A stretch of 64,000 bases of DNA. Source: Saussurea involucrata (Eukaryota; Streptophyta; Magnoliopsida; Asterales; Asteraceae). Position 1 is the stretch's first letter; every line of letters starts with the position of its first letter. This document shows, one piece after another, positions 11,641-23,700 of this stretch. Both the position numbers and the translations under genes were made by a program. Below the pieces are notes generated by a model, which was not told the DNA's origin, made no database searches, and worked only from the letters and a program-made list of their open reading frames with translations. The DNA lies in the NCBI GenBank assembly GCA_033807775.1, contig CM066314.1:150339429-150403428 (forward strand), written 5' to 3'.

Positions 11641-14600
11641 TTAACCAGAGTGGGGTAGAGAGTGGGATGGAGAGTGGGCACTGTCGTTCAGAAAGAGCTT
11701 CACTCTCTGCCCATTGACTTTAAAAGTCTGACTAGATTTTGGGGACATTAATTCCACTGTTCCAAAGGGACTTACCTTGACCACTGTGTATGGTCCCGTC
11801 CATCGTGATTTGAGCTTACCAGGAAATAGTTTGAGACGGGAATTGAACAATAGTACTTGTTGGCCTTCAATGAACTCCCTATGGTTGATTCTTCGATCAT
11901 GCCACATCTTGGTCTTTTCTTTGTATAATTTTGCATTTTCATAGGAATGGTATCGTAACTCCTCCAACTCATGCAATTATAAAAACCTCTTGGTTCCCGC
12001 AGCATCCTCACTCATATTAAGCTCTTTAAGGGCCCAAAACGCCTTGTGTTCCAACTCAATTGGTAAATGGCAAGCTTTGCCAAAAACCAACTTAAATGGA
12101 GACATTCCCAAAGGAGTTTTGTAGGCCGTTCGATAAGCCCAAAGAGCGTCATCAAGTTTGGTTGACCAATCCTTGCGATGTGATTTAACGACTTTTTCTA
12201 AAATTCCTTTGATTTCTCGGTTTGAAAGTTCTGCTAAACCGTTGGTCTGATGGTGGTATGTGGTGGCCACTCTATGATGTATGTCATATTTAGCAAGGAC
12301 CGAGCTCATGACTTTGTTCACAAAATGGGTGCCTTCGTCACTGATCAATGCCCGTGGTGTTCCAAATCGAGTGAAAATATTTTTGTGCAAAAATTTCACC
12401 ACGGTGTTTGCATCGTTGGAGTGACATGCTACAACTTCCACCCATTTTGAAACAGAGTCCACCGCCACCAAGATATAAAAATTATTGTTTGAATTTGGGA
12501 AAGGACCCATGAAATCGATCCCTCAAACATCAAAAAGTTCTACCTCTAGAATGTTATTAAGATGCATTTCGTTCCTTTGAGAAATATTCCCGGTTCGTTG
12601 ACATTGCTCACAATTGTTTACAAATTCATAAGAATCCTTGAACACAGTGGGCCAGAAGAACCCACTTTGCAAGATTTTTGCAGCAGTGCGGTTTCCACCA
12701 AAGTGGCCACCGTAGTGGGATGTGTGACAACCTTGGAGTATTTGATGTTGCTCACTCCCGTGAACACAACGCCTCAATATTTGGTCCTTCCCTATCTTAT
12801 ACAAGAAAGGGTCATCCCAAATATATTGACGAGTGTCATGTAAAAACTTTTTAAATGGTTGTCCACTCATCCCGTGGGGCTTTAGTCCACTTGCTAAAAA
12901 ATTTGCAATGTCAGCATACAAAGGAATATTATTGTCGTGATGTTGAGCTGCTAACAATTTTTCATCGGGAAAATTCTCTTTGACTGGAGTGGGTTCCACA
13001 GTGGTCACTACCTTCTCGAGCCTGGACAGATGGTCAGCTACCTGATTGGTTGTTCCTTTCCTATCAACGATCTCAAGGTCGAATTCTTGCAATAATAAAA
13101 CCCATCGAATCAAACGTGGCTTGGAATCAGCCTTGTTGATCAAGTATTTTATTGCTGCATGATCAGTGTGCACTATGACCTTCGTCCCTATCAAGTACGA
13201 CCTGAAACGATCAAAAGCAAACACCACTGCAAGTAATTCTTTCTTAGTGACAGTATAATTAATCTGAGCTTCAATCAGAGTTTTACTTGCATAATTAATG
13301 GGTTAAAAGATTTTGTTTTTCCGCTGTCCTAGTACGGCCCCCACAGCCTACTCGTTGGCGTCACACATGACTTCGAATGGGAGTGACCAGTCAGGAGTGG
13401 TCACTATGAGTGCAGTAACTAAGGCTTTTTTTATTGTTTCAAATGCATCTCGACATTCTTGGGTGAAATTAAATTATTTTTCATAATGCAAAAGGTTACA
13501 TAGGGGTTTAGTTATTTTGGAAAAATCTTTAATGAACCTCTTATAGAAACCGGCGTGACCCAAGAAACTTCGAATACCTTTCACAGTTGTGGGTTCGGGA
13601 AGTTGTGCAACTACTTCAAGTTTGGCTTTGTCAACTTCTAACCCTCTCTTTGAGACAAGTTGACCTAGGACAATACCCTCTTCGACCATAAAATGACATT
13701 TTTCCCAATTTAAAATAAGGTCGTGGGTCTCACATCTCACTAGGCTTTTCTCCAAATTTCCCAGGCAGTTGTCAAATGTTGTCCCTATCACAGAAAAGTC
13801 ATCCATAAATACTTCTATGGTGTCCTCAATCATGTCGGTGAAAATGGCCATCATACAACGTTGGAAAGTGGCTGGGGCATTACACAATCCAAATGGCATC
13901 CTCCGGAATGCAAAGGTATCGTAGGGACAAGTAAAGGTGGTATTTTCTTGGTCCTCGGGGGCGATATGGATTTGGTTGTATCCGGAGTATCCATCTAGAA
14001 AATAATATAATTCATTTCCAGCTAACCTATCAAGCATTTGGTCGATGAAAGGTAGGGAAAAATGGTCTTTCTTGGTGGCTAGGTTGAGTTGTCTATAGTC
14101 CATGCATATTCTCCACCCAGTAACAGTCCTAGTGGTAATGAGCTCGTTCTTTTCGTTCTCCACTACGGTCGTCCCTCCCTTTTTAGGGACACATTGAACT
14201 GGGCTCACCCAACTACTACTAGCTATTGGGTAGATAATACCGGCGTCTAACCACTTCAAAACTTCTTTCTTAACTACCTCCTTCATTATGGGGTTCAACC
14301 TTCTTTGGGGTTGGACTTTTCCAGGGTGGTCACTCTCCAAGTTAATCTTATGTTGACATAGAGATGGGCTAATACCTCTAATATCCGCTATGGTCCAACC
14401 AATTGCCCTCTTATGCTTTATCAACAGATCAATCAGAAGTTGTTCTTGTTTCTCACTAAGTTTGGAAGAGATAATAACGGGGAGTTTATTATCCTTAGCG
14501 AGATAAGCATATTTCAAGTGGGAAGGCAATGGTTTTAGCTCTAAATCGGGAGGTTTTTCTATTGAAGGAGGTTGAACATTTCTGTCCTTAAAGTCCAGAG

Positions 14601-14909
14601 GTTCAAAGGATGCCACTATTTCGTTACACTCATCCTCAAAAGTGTCATCACTCTCAGAGTCAGAGTGCTCACTCTCACTCCCCACTGTGTTCACTGTGTC
14701 AAAACCGTGGGTACCACTAATCGAACTCAAAGCAAAACAGTCTTCGGTTTCTATGAACTTAAGGGACTTGAAGACATTGAATGTTACTTCTTGGTCATGG
14801 ACTCTCATAGTGAGTTCCCCTTTGTGCACATCAATCAAAGTACGTCCGGTTGCAAGAAACGGACGCCCTAAGATGATTGGGATATCTTTATCGGCCTCAT
14901 AATCTAGAA
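11641..14909 (-). pseudogene. pol: Athila-like pol A: RT, RNase H, integrase with five stops
   Basis: A single minus-strand frame runs down to 11641. RT shows WRICMDYRQLN, LPFIDQMLDRL, the catalytic FMDD box and GIRSFLGHAGFYKRFI. RNase H follows, with VHTDHAAIKYL and VADHLSRLE. Integrase has a zinc-binding region (HGCHTSHYGGH, CEQCQRTG), core residues in GIDFMGPF, ISDEGTHF and AELSNREI, and a C-terminal RWTGPYTVVKV segment. Stops are at 13474-13476, 13348-13350, 13303-13305, 12523-12525 (TGA where B has TGG) and 11977-11979 (TAA where B has CAA). The three stops in RNase H alone exclude function. It would encode the replication and insertion enzymes of the particle. Confidence 0.9.
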
Positions 14910-17036
14910 TTAGAAAATCGAGGGGAAAGATAAAAATTTATCCACTTGGACCAAAACGTCTTCTATTTTTCCTTTGGGATAGGCAATGGACCGATCGGCT
15001 AGTTGTAATGTCACGGTTGTGGGTCTAGCCTCTCCAATACCTAACTTGTTGAAAATGGACAATGGCATCAAGTTTATACTAGCTCCCATATCACAAAGTG
15101 TTTGACCTACTTCTTGTCCTCCTATTGTGCATGGATAGGTGAAACTACCCGGGTCTTTCAACTTAGGTGGAATCTTGCTAGTAAGGAGGGCACTGCATTC
15201 CTTGGTCAAAGCCACAGTCTCAAACTCACCCAACTTTCTCTTTTTGTTTAAAATGTCTTTCAAAATTTTAACATAGCTTGGCATTTGCTCGAGAGCCTCT
15301 ACCAAAGGTATGTTAATGTGAAGTTGTTTAAAAATGTCTAATTTTTTTTTAAATTGAACATCGACATTTTTACTCTTCATTCTTTCAGGAAAAGGTACAC
15401 TTCGTTGGTCAATTGGGGTTTGCTGTGGTGTTGGCTTTGGAACAGTGGGTTTTGGTATGGTCTCAAAAGTGGGAAGCTCAGGGACATCAATCCTCACTGT
15501 GGGTTTGTCAATGACTTTAGGAGTGGCCACTGTGGTTTTAGGGACAATGGGTATTTGAGGCGGATCATCAGAATCAAAAATGATATCCTTCAGATCCTTT
15601 CCACTCCTAAGCGTTATGGACTTGATTTGCTCTTTTCCTATTACCCTAGCGTGTTCGGTGTCACTAGGTAATGTCCATGGTGGTCTATTCTTAACTTCGT
15701 CGGCTAGTTGTCCTACTTGGGTCTCTATGTTCCTTATGGTTGCTTGAGTTTGATTCATGAAACCTTTGAGAATTGATTCAAGTGATGGTGGAGTCTCAGT
15801 GGGGTGAGTTGGTCGTGGTTGGAACTGTTGTGAGGACTTCCCTTGGTGAAAGTTTTGTGGGGGATGCCCACGGTGATGTTGGTGAAATCCAGGGGGATTT
15901 TGTGGTCTTTGTTGGACATGACTTGCCCCGTGGGGTTGGAGTCCTAGATTACCAGCCCAAGAGAAATTCGGGTGATTTCTCCAACCTGGATTATAAGTCT
16001 GCGAATACGGGTTGTTCCTCGGGTTGGTTCCTATAACATTTACGGCCTCGGGATTTGCAGGACAATAGTTCTCAGTGAGATGTGAAGTGGCCACTGCGGA
16101 GTTGACTTGTCCTCTATTTTGATTCAAAACTATCTTAGTTAAGGCTATCAATTGTGCATTCATGGTTTTGAGTGCATCTGAGTCAATGGTATTGGTGTTT
16201 GGCATGGGTGCTCTAGGATTTGACCACTCGGTGTTGTTGTTGGACACTTTTTCTAAGATTTGATATCCTTCATTGTAAGTCTTACTTGTGAAAGTTCCAC
16301 CTGCTGTTGCATCTAAGATGATTTTGGCTGCATTGGAAAGACCATTGTAAAAGGTCTCCAATTGGATGCAATGTGGGATGCCGTGATGTGGGCACTTTCG
16401 AAGTAACTCTTTTAAACGTTCCCATGCATCCGAAACAACCTCATCTTCTTCTTGCTTGAACAAAATAATATCATTTCGAAACCTTACATTCCTTGTGGGA
16501 GGAAAGTATTTTTGTAGAAATTTGTCAGCAAGTTCTTGCCAAGTGGTTATTGAATTAGGTTAATGCGAGTTCAGCCAAACTTTTTCCTTATCCCTTAATG
16601 TGAAAGGAAAAAGTTTTAGCCTTAACGCTTCATCACTCACACCTTGCACTTGAAAGAAATCAGTCATTTCCAAAAAAGATTTTAAGTGCGAGTGTGGATC
16701 CTCAGATTGTAATCCTCCAAACTGACCCATGGCTTGGATCATTTGAAACATTACAGGTTTGAGTTCAAAATGTTGTGCAATAATGTTGGGCCTTAAAATC
16801 CCGGAGCTTAAATCACTAACTCCGGAAGTAGCATAGTCCCGTATTTTTTGATCTTTGCTATCGACAATCGTCACTGTGGTCTTCACTAATGGTGGGTTAA
16901 TGGGTCTTTCTGCTCCTGCCATGTTTACAGTGGGGTTCACAGTGGGTTGTCGATTTTTTTTTCTACCTCTTCTTCGAAAAGATTTCTCTATTTCAAGATC
17001 GATTGGCACCAAAGGTTCGTGTTGTTGCCTTGGCAT
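14910..17036 (-). pseudogene. gag: Athila-like gag-protease A, one stop, zinc knuckle deleted
   Basis: Start Met at 17034-17036 (MPRQQHEPLV), equivalent to B's start. The gag core lies around residues 90-240 (FQMIQAMGQFGG, SHLKSFLEMTD, CPHHGIPHCIQLETFYNGL). A TAA at 16560-16562 splits it. Where B has the CX2CX3HX4C knuckle, A reads straight from a shortened segment into CPANPEAVNV, so the metal site is lost. A Pro/Gln-rich linker precedes the aspartic protease (CTIGGQEVGQ, then CDMGASINLMP). A 2-nt insertion near 14925-14940 throws the frame, giving a stop at 14910-14912 before the downstream RT frame. Retrotransposon gag forms the particle coat; this copy could not do so alone. Confidence 0.85.
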
Positions 17037-17114
17037 GCAACACGAACAGCTTAGAAAAACGAGTTACTCGGGCTTGAACGAAAACTAATGTCTTGAGATT
17101 TGAAATCACACCAG
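17037..17114 (-). other. gag leader of element A
   Basis: Short untranslated segment between the primer site and the gag start, matching 27936-28013 of element B closely. Confidence 0.6.
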
Positions 17115-17132
17115 TCCCCGACAGCGGCGCCA
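17115..17132 (-). other. Primer-binding site of element A (tRNA-Asp type, diverged)
   Basis: Minus strand reads TGGCGCCGCTGTCGGGGA, matching the tRNA-Asp site seen intact in B except for two transitions. It lies 6 bp inside the LTR end at 17139. Confidence 0.8.
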
Positions 17133-17138
17133 AAAACT

Positions 17139-17289
17139 TGGTACGTGCGAAATATGTGATTTAATCGCAGTGGGTTGCAAACTGTCCACAGTGGGAAGCG
17201 CAAGTGTACACTGGCCACTATGATCGTCACAGCAAGTAATAGTTGGTAAAAATACCAGAATCGTATCCACAGAGACTGGGCAATCAAGA
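17139..17289 (-). repeat. 3' tip of the 5' LTR of element A, severed by element B
   Basis: A 151-bp unit that at first looks like a tandem duplication of the start of the next LTR (17290 on). It ends in CAAGA (17285-17289), the same 5 bp that follow B's other end (29606-29610). Its differences from B's LTR fit the older LTR continuing at 29606-31057. Confidence 0.85.
17285..17289. repeat. Target-site duplication of element B, left copy (CAAGA)
   Basis: CAAGA immediately before B's LTR end at 17290. The matching copy is 29606-29610. Confidence 0.85.
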
Positions 17290-18863
17290 TGGTACGTGCG
17301 AAATATGTGTTTTAATCGCAGTGGGTTGCAAACTGTCCACAGTGGGAAGTGCAAGTGTACACTGTCCACTATGATCGTCACAGCAAGTAATAGTTGGTAA
17401 AATACCAGAATCGAATCCACAGAGACTGGACAATCAAGACAATATGGTTCTCATGAGCTCCTTTTACTAGTTTCAATTAGAGAGGAAAATAATACTTTGG
17501 TTTGGTTGGTGAAATAGTTACTTTGACGATTTTACTAAGGTTTTAAAAGGAGGAATGTAGGTTAGTTTTTCCCTAGATTTTATACTAAATACTCGGTCCT
17601 AAAAGTGGTCCTTGTATTCGAGGTAGGCATTTTCGCTAGAGAAGCCCGGTTACAAAATACTCACACCGTTAGATAAAAATCTCATACTCTTTGTATTTAT
17701 TGTTTTGTCAATGGCAATCTCAAAAATGGACCTTTTCAGGTCTCGATGGAATGTGTAAAGACAAATACTCTAAGTGTTTTTAATACACAAATTAGCTTGC
17801 CTACTACTCCAGTGGGTTGAGATTTGCTCACTGTGCCGACCTCACTTTCGTAAGTGTCATAAGAATTCTTTCGAATCCCCTAGCATCATTCAAGCTCGTG
17901 TCACTATGTTCTACTTATTTCTAAGTTAAGAACTAGACTTTAGATCCTTGCAAGTGATCGGCTTGTTCGCATCCTTGGGTAAATATCGAGAATAAATGAC
18001 CAAAACAAGAAATATTCCAAGTATAAAGATTACTCGAGCATGTTTAATAAAATCTAGGTACTTCTCCTTCCTACATCCCAAAGGATGTTTAGCCCATAAC
18101 TAAAGTAAAGAAAGCAAAAGAGTAGAAGTTGCACATAATTAAACTGAAAGTGACTTGAATAGAACTCACAGTGGGGAACGAGGGTTCGTCCCTGTCACTG
18201 TGTATTGCGAACTACAATTAAACTAAGAAAGTAAATTACTGAAAATCAAAGCTAGTTACTGCAGTAAATAAAAGACTAAAGCTAATGTGGTAGTTGAGAG
18301 AATTTAAGGCTAAGCAAAAATTCCAAGATGCCAATTAATGATACCCAAGTGCTCCTTTATATACTAGGAGAAAGAGTTGGGTATTACACAAAAGAGGTAG
18401 GTCTTCTAAAGGGTAAAGACTGCTGGTTTAAGCTGAACATCAGCCACTTTGGATAATCCTTTTACCCAATAGATCCTTTGCCAAGTCAATCTCTCAGTAC
18501 AAGAAGGTGTACTTGTTGTCATCTTTAAGGAAGCCACTTTGTACTTCTCCAGCCCATATTTCACTGCCTTTTGAACCTTCTAAACTCCATAAAATTAAAT
18601 CCCAACTAGTAGTTTCTTTTGTCTTCTTCTTGATTTGCTCGAACAGTGGGAAGCCGGAGTGGGCACTACAGTGGTCACTGCAGGATAAAACGTGAAAAAC
18701 ACCCAAATTCCACCAAATAATCTATTAAAGACTATGGTTTACTCTTTTTGCTCATTTTCAAGAATTATACCAAGAATGGGGGTTTTGAGAGGTGAAATGG
18801 CTGAATTTGATGAAATAAAATAGAAAACAAAAGGAAATAATAACTCTAAAAATAGAGTTATCA
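17290..18863 (-). repeat. 3' LTR of element B
   Basis: 1,574 bp. On the minus strand it starts TGATAACTCTA and ends GTACCA. It includes a TATATAAAG box (18356-18363) and the terminal stem-loop at 18841-18861. It is nearly identical to 28038-29605. Confidence 0.9.
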
Positions 18864-19902
18864 CAACCTCAAACTTAAACCATTACTTGTCCCCAAGTAA
18901 TAAAAAAATAATTAAAAATCTCTACAAAGATAACGCACTTGAGCTTTCAGGGACTTACCGACTTCTCACTCTGATTGGGTGTTGATCTCCCTCCACAGGT
19001 ACTTCTTTCGGTTCCAACTTTTAAGCTTCACTTTTGTATTTGACGAAATCTTTCCCTTGTTTACAATTGATCAATAGGACTTTTCTTGGGTTCGAAAGGT
19101 TTGTAGCTTTGAGTGTTTTCCCAAGGGCTTTTAGCGATTATTTCCAAATAAGGAACGATGATCTCTCTTTTGAGATTTTTATTTTTCTAAAAAGTGAGTG
19201 GTTTGGATTTTTCATGGGTATGTACGCACACTTTCAGGCTTTATTTGGGTATGGCTATTTTTCTTGAAAGTGGGTATTCTGATGGTCCAGAATAGGCACA
19301 CCATCTTTTTTCTGGGAGTGAGCACTTTGATGGTCCAGAAAAGGCACACCATCAATTTTGTTAGTGATACTCCGTTTTTCTTCTGTTTTTGTATTTTTGT
19401 GTTTTTCTTTTTTTTGGGAGGTGGGTATGGTTTACCCACCTCAAACTTATGACCTCACAGTGTCCCCACTGTGGGAAGACTGGAAGTCACTCTGGAAGTC
19501 CCCACCTCAAACTTAAAACTGCACAGTGTCCCCACTGTGACTTGGAAATAGGGGTGAACGAGGTGTTTCGGGGGAACAAAAAGGGTTGTGTTTGGATGCA
19601 AAAATGGCCTATATCAGTTCATTGTGCCAAGATGAGATTTGTACTTACAAAAGGGACCTTTCTAAGTTGGAAACCGAAACTTGTACCTTGAAATGAAAAC
19701 GAGATCAGCAAACATTCAAACTAGAAGATTAGTTAGTAACCCAAAATGACCTACTTATCAGTAGGAATTCCATGCATCATCAAAAGTTAAAAACAACAAA
19801 TATTGTCACATGCCCAGCCATAGGCAAAATACGAGAATCATACAGAAAAATAAAATTGTTTGTGGAGCAGCAAAGGAGTGGAACCAGAGTTTTAACAAAC
19901 CA
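18864..19902 (-). other. 3' non-coding tail of element B with polypurine tract and local repeats
   Basis: No ORF. At the LTR border the minus strand reads TTTAAGTTTGAGGTTG, the typical Athila PPT context. Between 19279 and 19354 a GATGGTCCAGAA...GCACACCATC unit occurs twice, each with inverted ends. Between 19434 and 19545 a unit of CACCTCAAACTTA...CACAGTGTCCCCACTGTG occurs twice. Confidence 0.6.
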
Positions 19903-21993
19903 TTAAGGGGATGGGGTAGCTTGCGGCGACATATCCACAACATCTTCATCGAACTCATCTTCACTAGCATAGGTAGGGCAGATATCCTCGGGAAAGTCGG
20001 GGAGTTGTGCAGCTAACTCGGGATTAGCTTCTTCGAACATTTTCTTCCTCACCTCATCACGTTCCCGGGTGTACATCCAAAATGATGTCGTCGCCCTGTT
20101 TTGATATTTCTGCTGGGCCTCCATTAGTTCGATTCGATAAGTGAGTTTCTTCAAAGCTTTCAGGATTTCGGACATGGGATCACTGCTACTTGTGCTTGTG
20201 GTTCCTGCAGTGGGATGTTGGAGTGGGGTACCGATGGTTCTCACATTGTGTTCATCAGCGATCCTCACTGTGGGATCATCAGTGGGGATAGTGACCGCTC
20301 GTCCAATCTTTCTTATTGTTGCCACACTGATATTGCTTGTGGAAACAAGCCATTGATCTTCCGCAGCTGAGGTCACTCCAGCAGATATTAGCAATGAAGT
20401 AATGAGACAAGGGAGGGGCAGATTTACCTTCTCTCTGGTGCTAGCTTGGTCAATGGCAGCGTACATGAGGGTCCCCAAATTGATTGGTTTACCAGTTAAG
20501 ATGCAGTACAACAGGGCGCACTTGTGCATTGATAACGTAGTGTCATGAGAAGTGGGGGATATGGTTGCCCGCACAAACTGGAACCACACAGTGGCCTCAA
20601 TTGTGAGGGCATTAGCAGGCAAACATTTGCGTTGGCCATCCCTACCCCAGGGCTTTCCCTCAGCTGCTAATTCATTTAAAATCAAATCTTCATCTGCTTC
20701 GGTCATCTTTTTCAAAAATCGGACAAATTCGCAAGCAGTGGGGGTCCTTATGCCAAGAACTAGGTTGATAGCACTAGCATGATAAAATACAGTTTTACCC
20801 TGGACTTTTACACAAGGTTCTTTGGATTGAGAGGCCTCGGCATAAAATTCCCGTACTAAAGAGGCATTTGCGCGACGGTTGGCAGCTGCCAATGTCGACC
20901 AATCTTGCTCGGCGATCCTATTCTTAATAAACGGATTGGCTTCTATAAACTCGGGGTCAAAACCCCTCTCTAGGTTCAACTTCTGATTAGCAATACACTC
21001 AAAGTGGGCAGCCACAGCGGGAGTGGTGAAATGCCTGGGTACCCCACTGGGGGCATGCTCAGTCCCCACTGTGGATTGGTGCGGGTTTTCAGATGGGATT
21101 TGCATATCCCCAGCATCAGTTTCTAAAGAAGAAGAACTCAAAGAGGGTTCGAGACCCTTACCTTTTCCAGCGGTCCTCCTTGGCTTTTTAGTGGGTGTCT
21201 TCTTTGATTTGGTCACCAAGGACCTGGTGACCATTTCCTTGTTCCTCAAAGCCTTCCTCATTGGATTCTCCCCACTGTGGGCAGCAGTTGTTAGCGCCTC
21301 CAAGCCAACAGCGGTTGTGGCTTGAGGGATTGCTCCAGTCTGAATATGCTCCTTACCCATTCCTTGAACTTCTTCTTCTTGCCGGATTTTGTCTTGATCT
21401 TCTTTTCTCGCCCTTTCTTTAGCCGCTTTTTTCATTGCTTCCTCAAGAAGCCTTTCATTCTCAATTCTTCTTTGCTCTTCCTCAACCTTTTTCTTCTCCT
21501 CTTCTGCCCGAAGTTTTTCTTCCTCAACTTTTTTCATTGCCTCTTCCTCCTTCGCCAATCTCTCGGCCTCTTCTCGTCGCTTATGTTCCTCCTCTTCTTT
21601 TCTTATTCTTTCTTCTTACTCTCGTCGCAGTCTCTCTTCTTCCTCTCGTCGTTTCATCTCGATTTCTTCCTTTCTCTTCTTGATTGCAAATACCCTTTGT
21701 TGGTATTCCTCCTGTAACCTTCGCATTTCCTCATCATCTTGTAAATCTTCATCATCAAAAAGGGTTGGACCAGAGTCCGAAACCCTTGATGAAGATACAG
21801 TTCTTGGACTTTCTTGCTTGCTCGAACCTGTATCTGGAGTATTGGATATGATCGGAGCTTCACCGGAGATCGGCGGCGGTTCATTCAGGTCGCCGGTCAC
21901 GGTTTCCGGTGGCTAGCTTTCGGCGGTTCTGCGGCGTACCGCCGGACGTGTGGGTGCCTCCGGGTGAGTGTTTAATCTCTTGCTCCTGGCCAT
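19903..21993 (-). pseudogene. Third ORF of Athila-like element B, coiled-coil protein, two stops
   Basis: Start Met at 21991-21993 (MARSKRL). The frame is closed by TAG at 21913-21915 and TAA at 21616-21618 but free of indels to its end at 19903, about 697 codons. Layout: Ser/Asp-rich N-terminus, long Lys/Glu/Arg helix (RRLQEEYQQ through KVEEEQRRIENERLLEE), basic linker with KKTPTKKPRR, then the globular domain (FDPEFIEANPFIKNRI, VLGIRTPTACEF, HDTTLSMHKCALLYCIL, PLPCLITSLLI). The tail contains a short helix and an acidic end. The globular part is shared with A and resembles the putative plant transposon protein domain; no signal peptide or membrane helix is evident. The domain assignment is from memory of the family, and the biochemical role is unknown. 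Confidence 0.75.
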
Positions 21994-22504
21994 TACTAGG
22001 GTTTTGGAAGGGTTTTTTCGGTTTTGGGTCGTAAGAAAGAGAGAGAAACGAGAGATGGTTGTGTTTGAATTTTTAGGAGGAAAAGTGGTTTTTGGGAGTT
22101 AAGGTGGATTAGGAAAAGGAAAAAGTTTAATTGTTTTTCTTTTCAAAAATGGAGGGAACCGTCGGTTTTAGGAGAGAGGGAGAGAAAGGACAATGATGAT
22201 ATATCTTGGAAAAATGCAAAGTATGACATGTGGCAGTAAAAAGGAGACTAGGTGGCAGAAAATTTTGATGTGTGTCGGCATTGGGCCCCCAAATCTATCA
22301 AATCTCGCGTCAGCTATGGAGTGGGGAGCGCAGGGACTTGTATTTTCCCCACTGCGAATTACTTTCCTTGACTTTTCTTCAAAAAGTGGCACTTTCTCCT
22401 ACACATGTTAAAAACAAACTACCATGCAGAATTAAAAAGACCAAAAATAATAAAAATACAGCAAACAACTGAAATAAAATATTTACAAGTGGTCCCGATG
22501 TTTC
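21994..22504 (-). other. Spacer between pol and third ORF of element B
   Basis: About 510 bp without a credible gene. It is homologous to 11167-11640 of A and includes GGGCCCCCAAA near 22284. Confidence 0.5.
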
Positions 22505-23700
22505 TTAACCATAGTGAGGTGGAGAGTGGGATGAAATGTGGGCACTCTCGTTCAGAAAATGTTTCACCCTCTGCCCATTGACTTTAAAATTTTGACCAGA
22601 CTGTGGGGACTTCAATTCCACTGTTCCAAAGGGACTCACCTTGACAATGGTGTATGGTCCCGTCCAACGTGATTTTAGCTTTCCTGGAAAGAGTTTAAGA
22701 CGGGAATTGAACAATAATACCTGTTGTCCCTCCATGAACTCCCTATGGTTGATTCTTCGATCATGCCACATCTTGGTCTTTTCCTTGTACAACTTTGCGT
22801 TTTCATAAGAGTGGTAACGCAACTCTTCTAACTCATGCAATTGTAGACTTCGCTTAATTCCCGCAGCATCCTCACTCATGGTAAGCTCTTTAAGGGCCCA
22901 AAATGCCTTATGCTCCAATTCAATCGGTAAATGACAAGCTTTGCCAAAAACCAATTTAAAAGGAGACATTCCCAAGGGAGTTTTGTAGGCCGTTTGATAG
23001 GCCCAAAGAGCATCATCAAGTTTGGTTGACCAATCTTTGCGATGCGGTTTAACAACTTTTTCCAAAATTCCTTTTATATCACGGTTTGAAAGCTCGGCTA
23101 AACCGTTGGTTTGCGGATGGTATGCGGTGACCACTCTATGATGTATGTCATATTTAGAAAGGACCGAGGCCATGACTTTGTTTACAAAATGGGTGCCTTC
23201 GTCACTAATCAATGCCTGTGGTGTTTCAAATCGAGTGAAAATATTTTTATGCAAAAATTTTACCACGGTATTGGCATCATTAGAATGACACGCAATGGCT
23301 TCCACCCATTTTGAAACATAGTCTACCGCAACCAAGATATAAAAATTATTATTGGAATTTGGAAAGGGTCCCATGAAATCAATCCCCCAAACATCAAAAA
23401 GTTCTACCTCTAGAATGTTGTTAAGAGGCATCTCGTTTCTTTGTGAAATGTTCCCGGTGCGTTGACATTGCTCACAATTTTTAACAAATTCATACGAGTC
23501 TTTAAACACAGTGGGCCAAAAGAACCCACTTTGCAAGATTTTTGCAGCAGTGCGGTTTCCACCAAAGTGGCCACCGTAGTGGGATGTGTGACAACCATGG
23601 AGTATTTGATGTTGCTCACTCCCGTGGATACAACGCCTCAATATTTGGTCCGTCCCTATCTTATATAATAAAGGGTCGTCCCAAACATATTGTCGTGTAT
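22505..23700 (-). pseudogene. pol: Integrase region of Athila-like pol B, open frame
   Basis: 378 codons are open without interruption to the stop at 22505-22507. The zinc-binding part (CHTSHYGGH, CEQCQRTG) precedes the core, with D in WGIDFMGPFP, D in ISDEGTHF and E in LAELSNRD, and a C-terminal SRWTGPYTIVKVSPF segment. Unlike A it keeps the Trp and Gln codons that became stops there. It is joined to RNase H only through a frameshift near 23700-23712 (a lost base in a run of A and T). The start codon is artificial because the mature enzyme is cut from the polyprotein. The catalytic residues look intact, so this is the best preserved domain of the element. Confidence 0.85.

Larger units (their letters stand above)
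9533..17289 (-). mobile_element. Athila-like Ty3/gypsy element A, interior and 3' tip of its split 5' LTR
   Basis: On the minus strand: LTR tip (17139-17289), tRNA-Asp-type primer site (17115-17132), gag-protease, RT-RNase H-integrase, then the third ORF, cut at 9533 by the copia element. The rest of the 5' LTR is at 29606-31057, beyond inserted element B. The 3' end and 3' LTR are left of the copia insertion, outside the window. At least six stops plus a frameshift in gag-pol, a further stop in the third ORF and loss of the zinc knuckle mark it as older than B. Confidence 0.85.

Noticed and set aside
17139..17440. Tandem 151-bp duplication and LTR-sharing tandem Athila array
   Set aside because: The flanking CAAGA duplications and the matching half LTR at 29606-31057 show a nested insertion instead.
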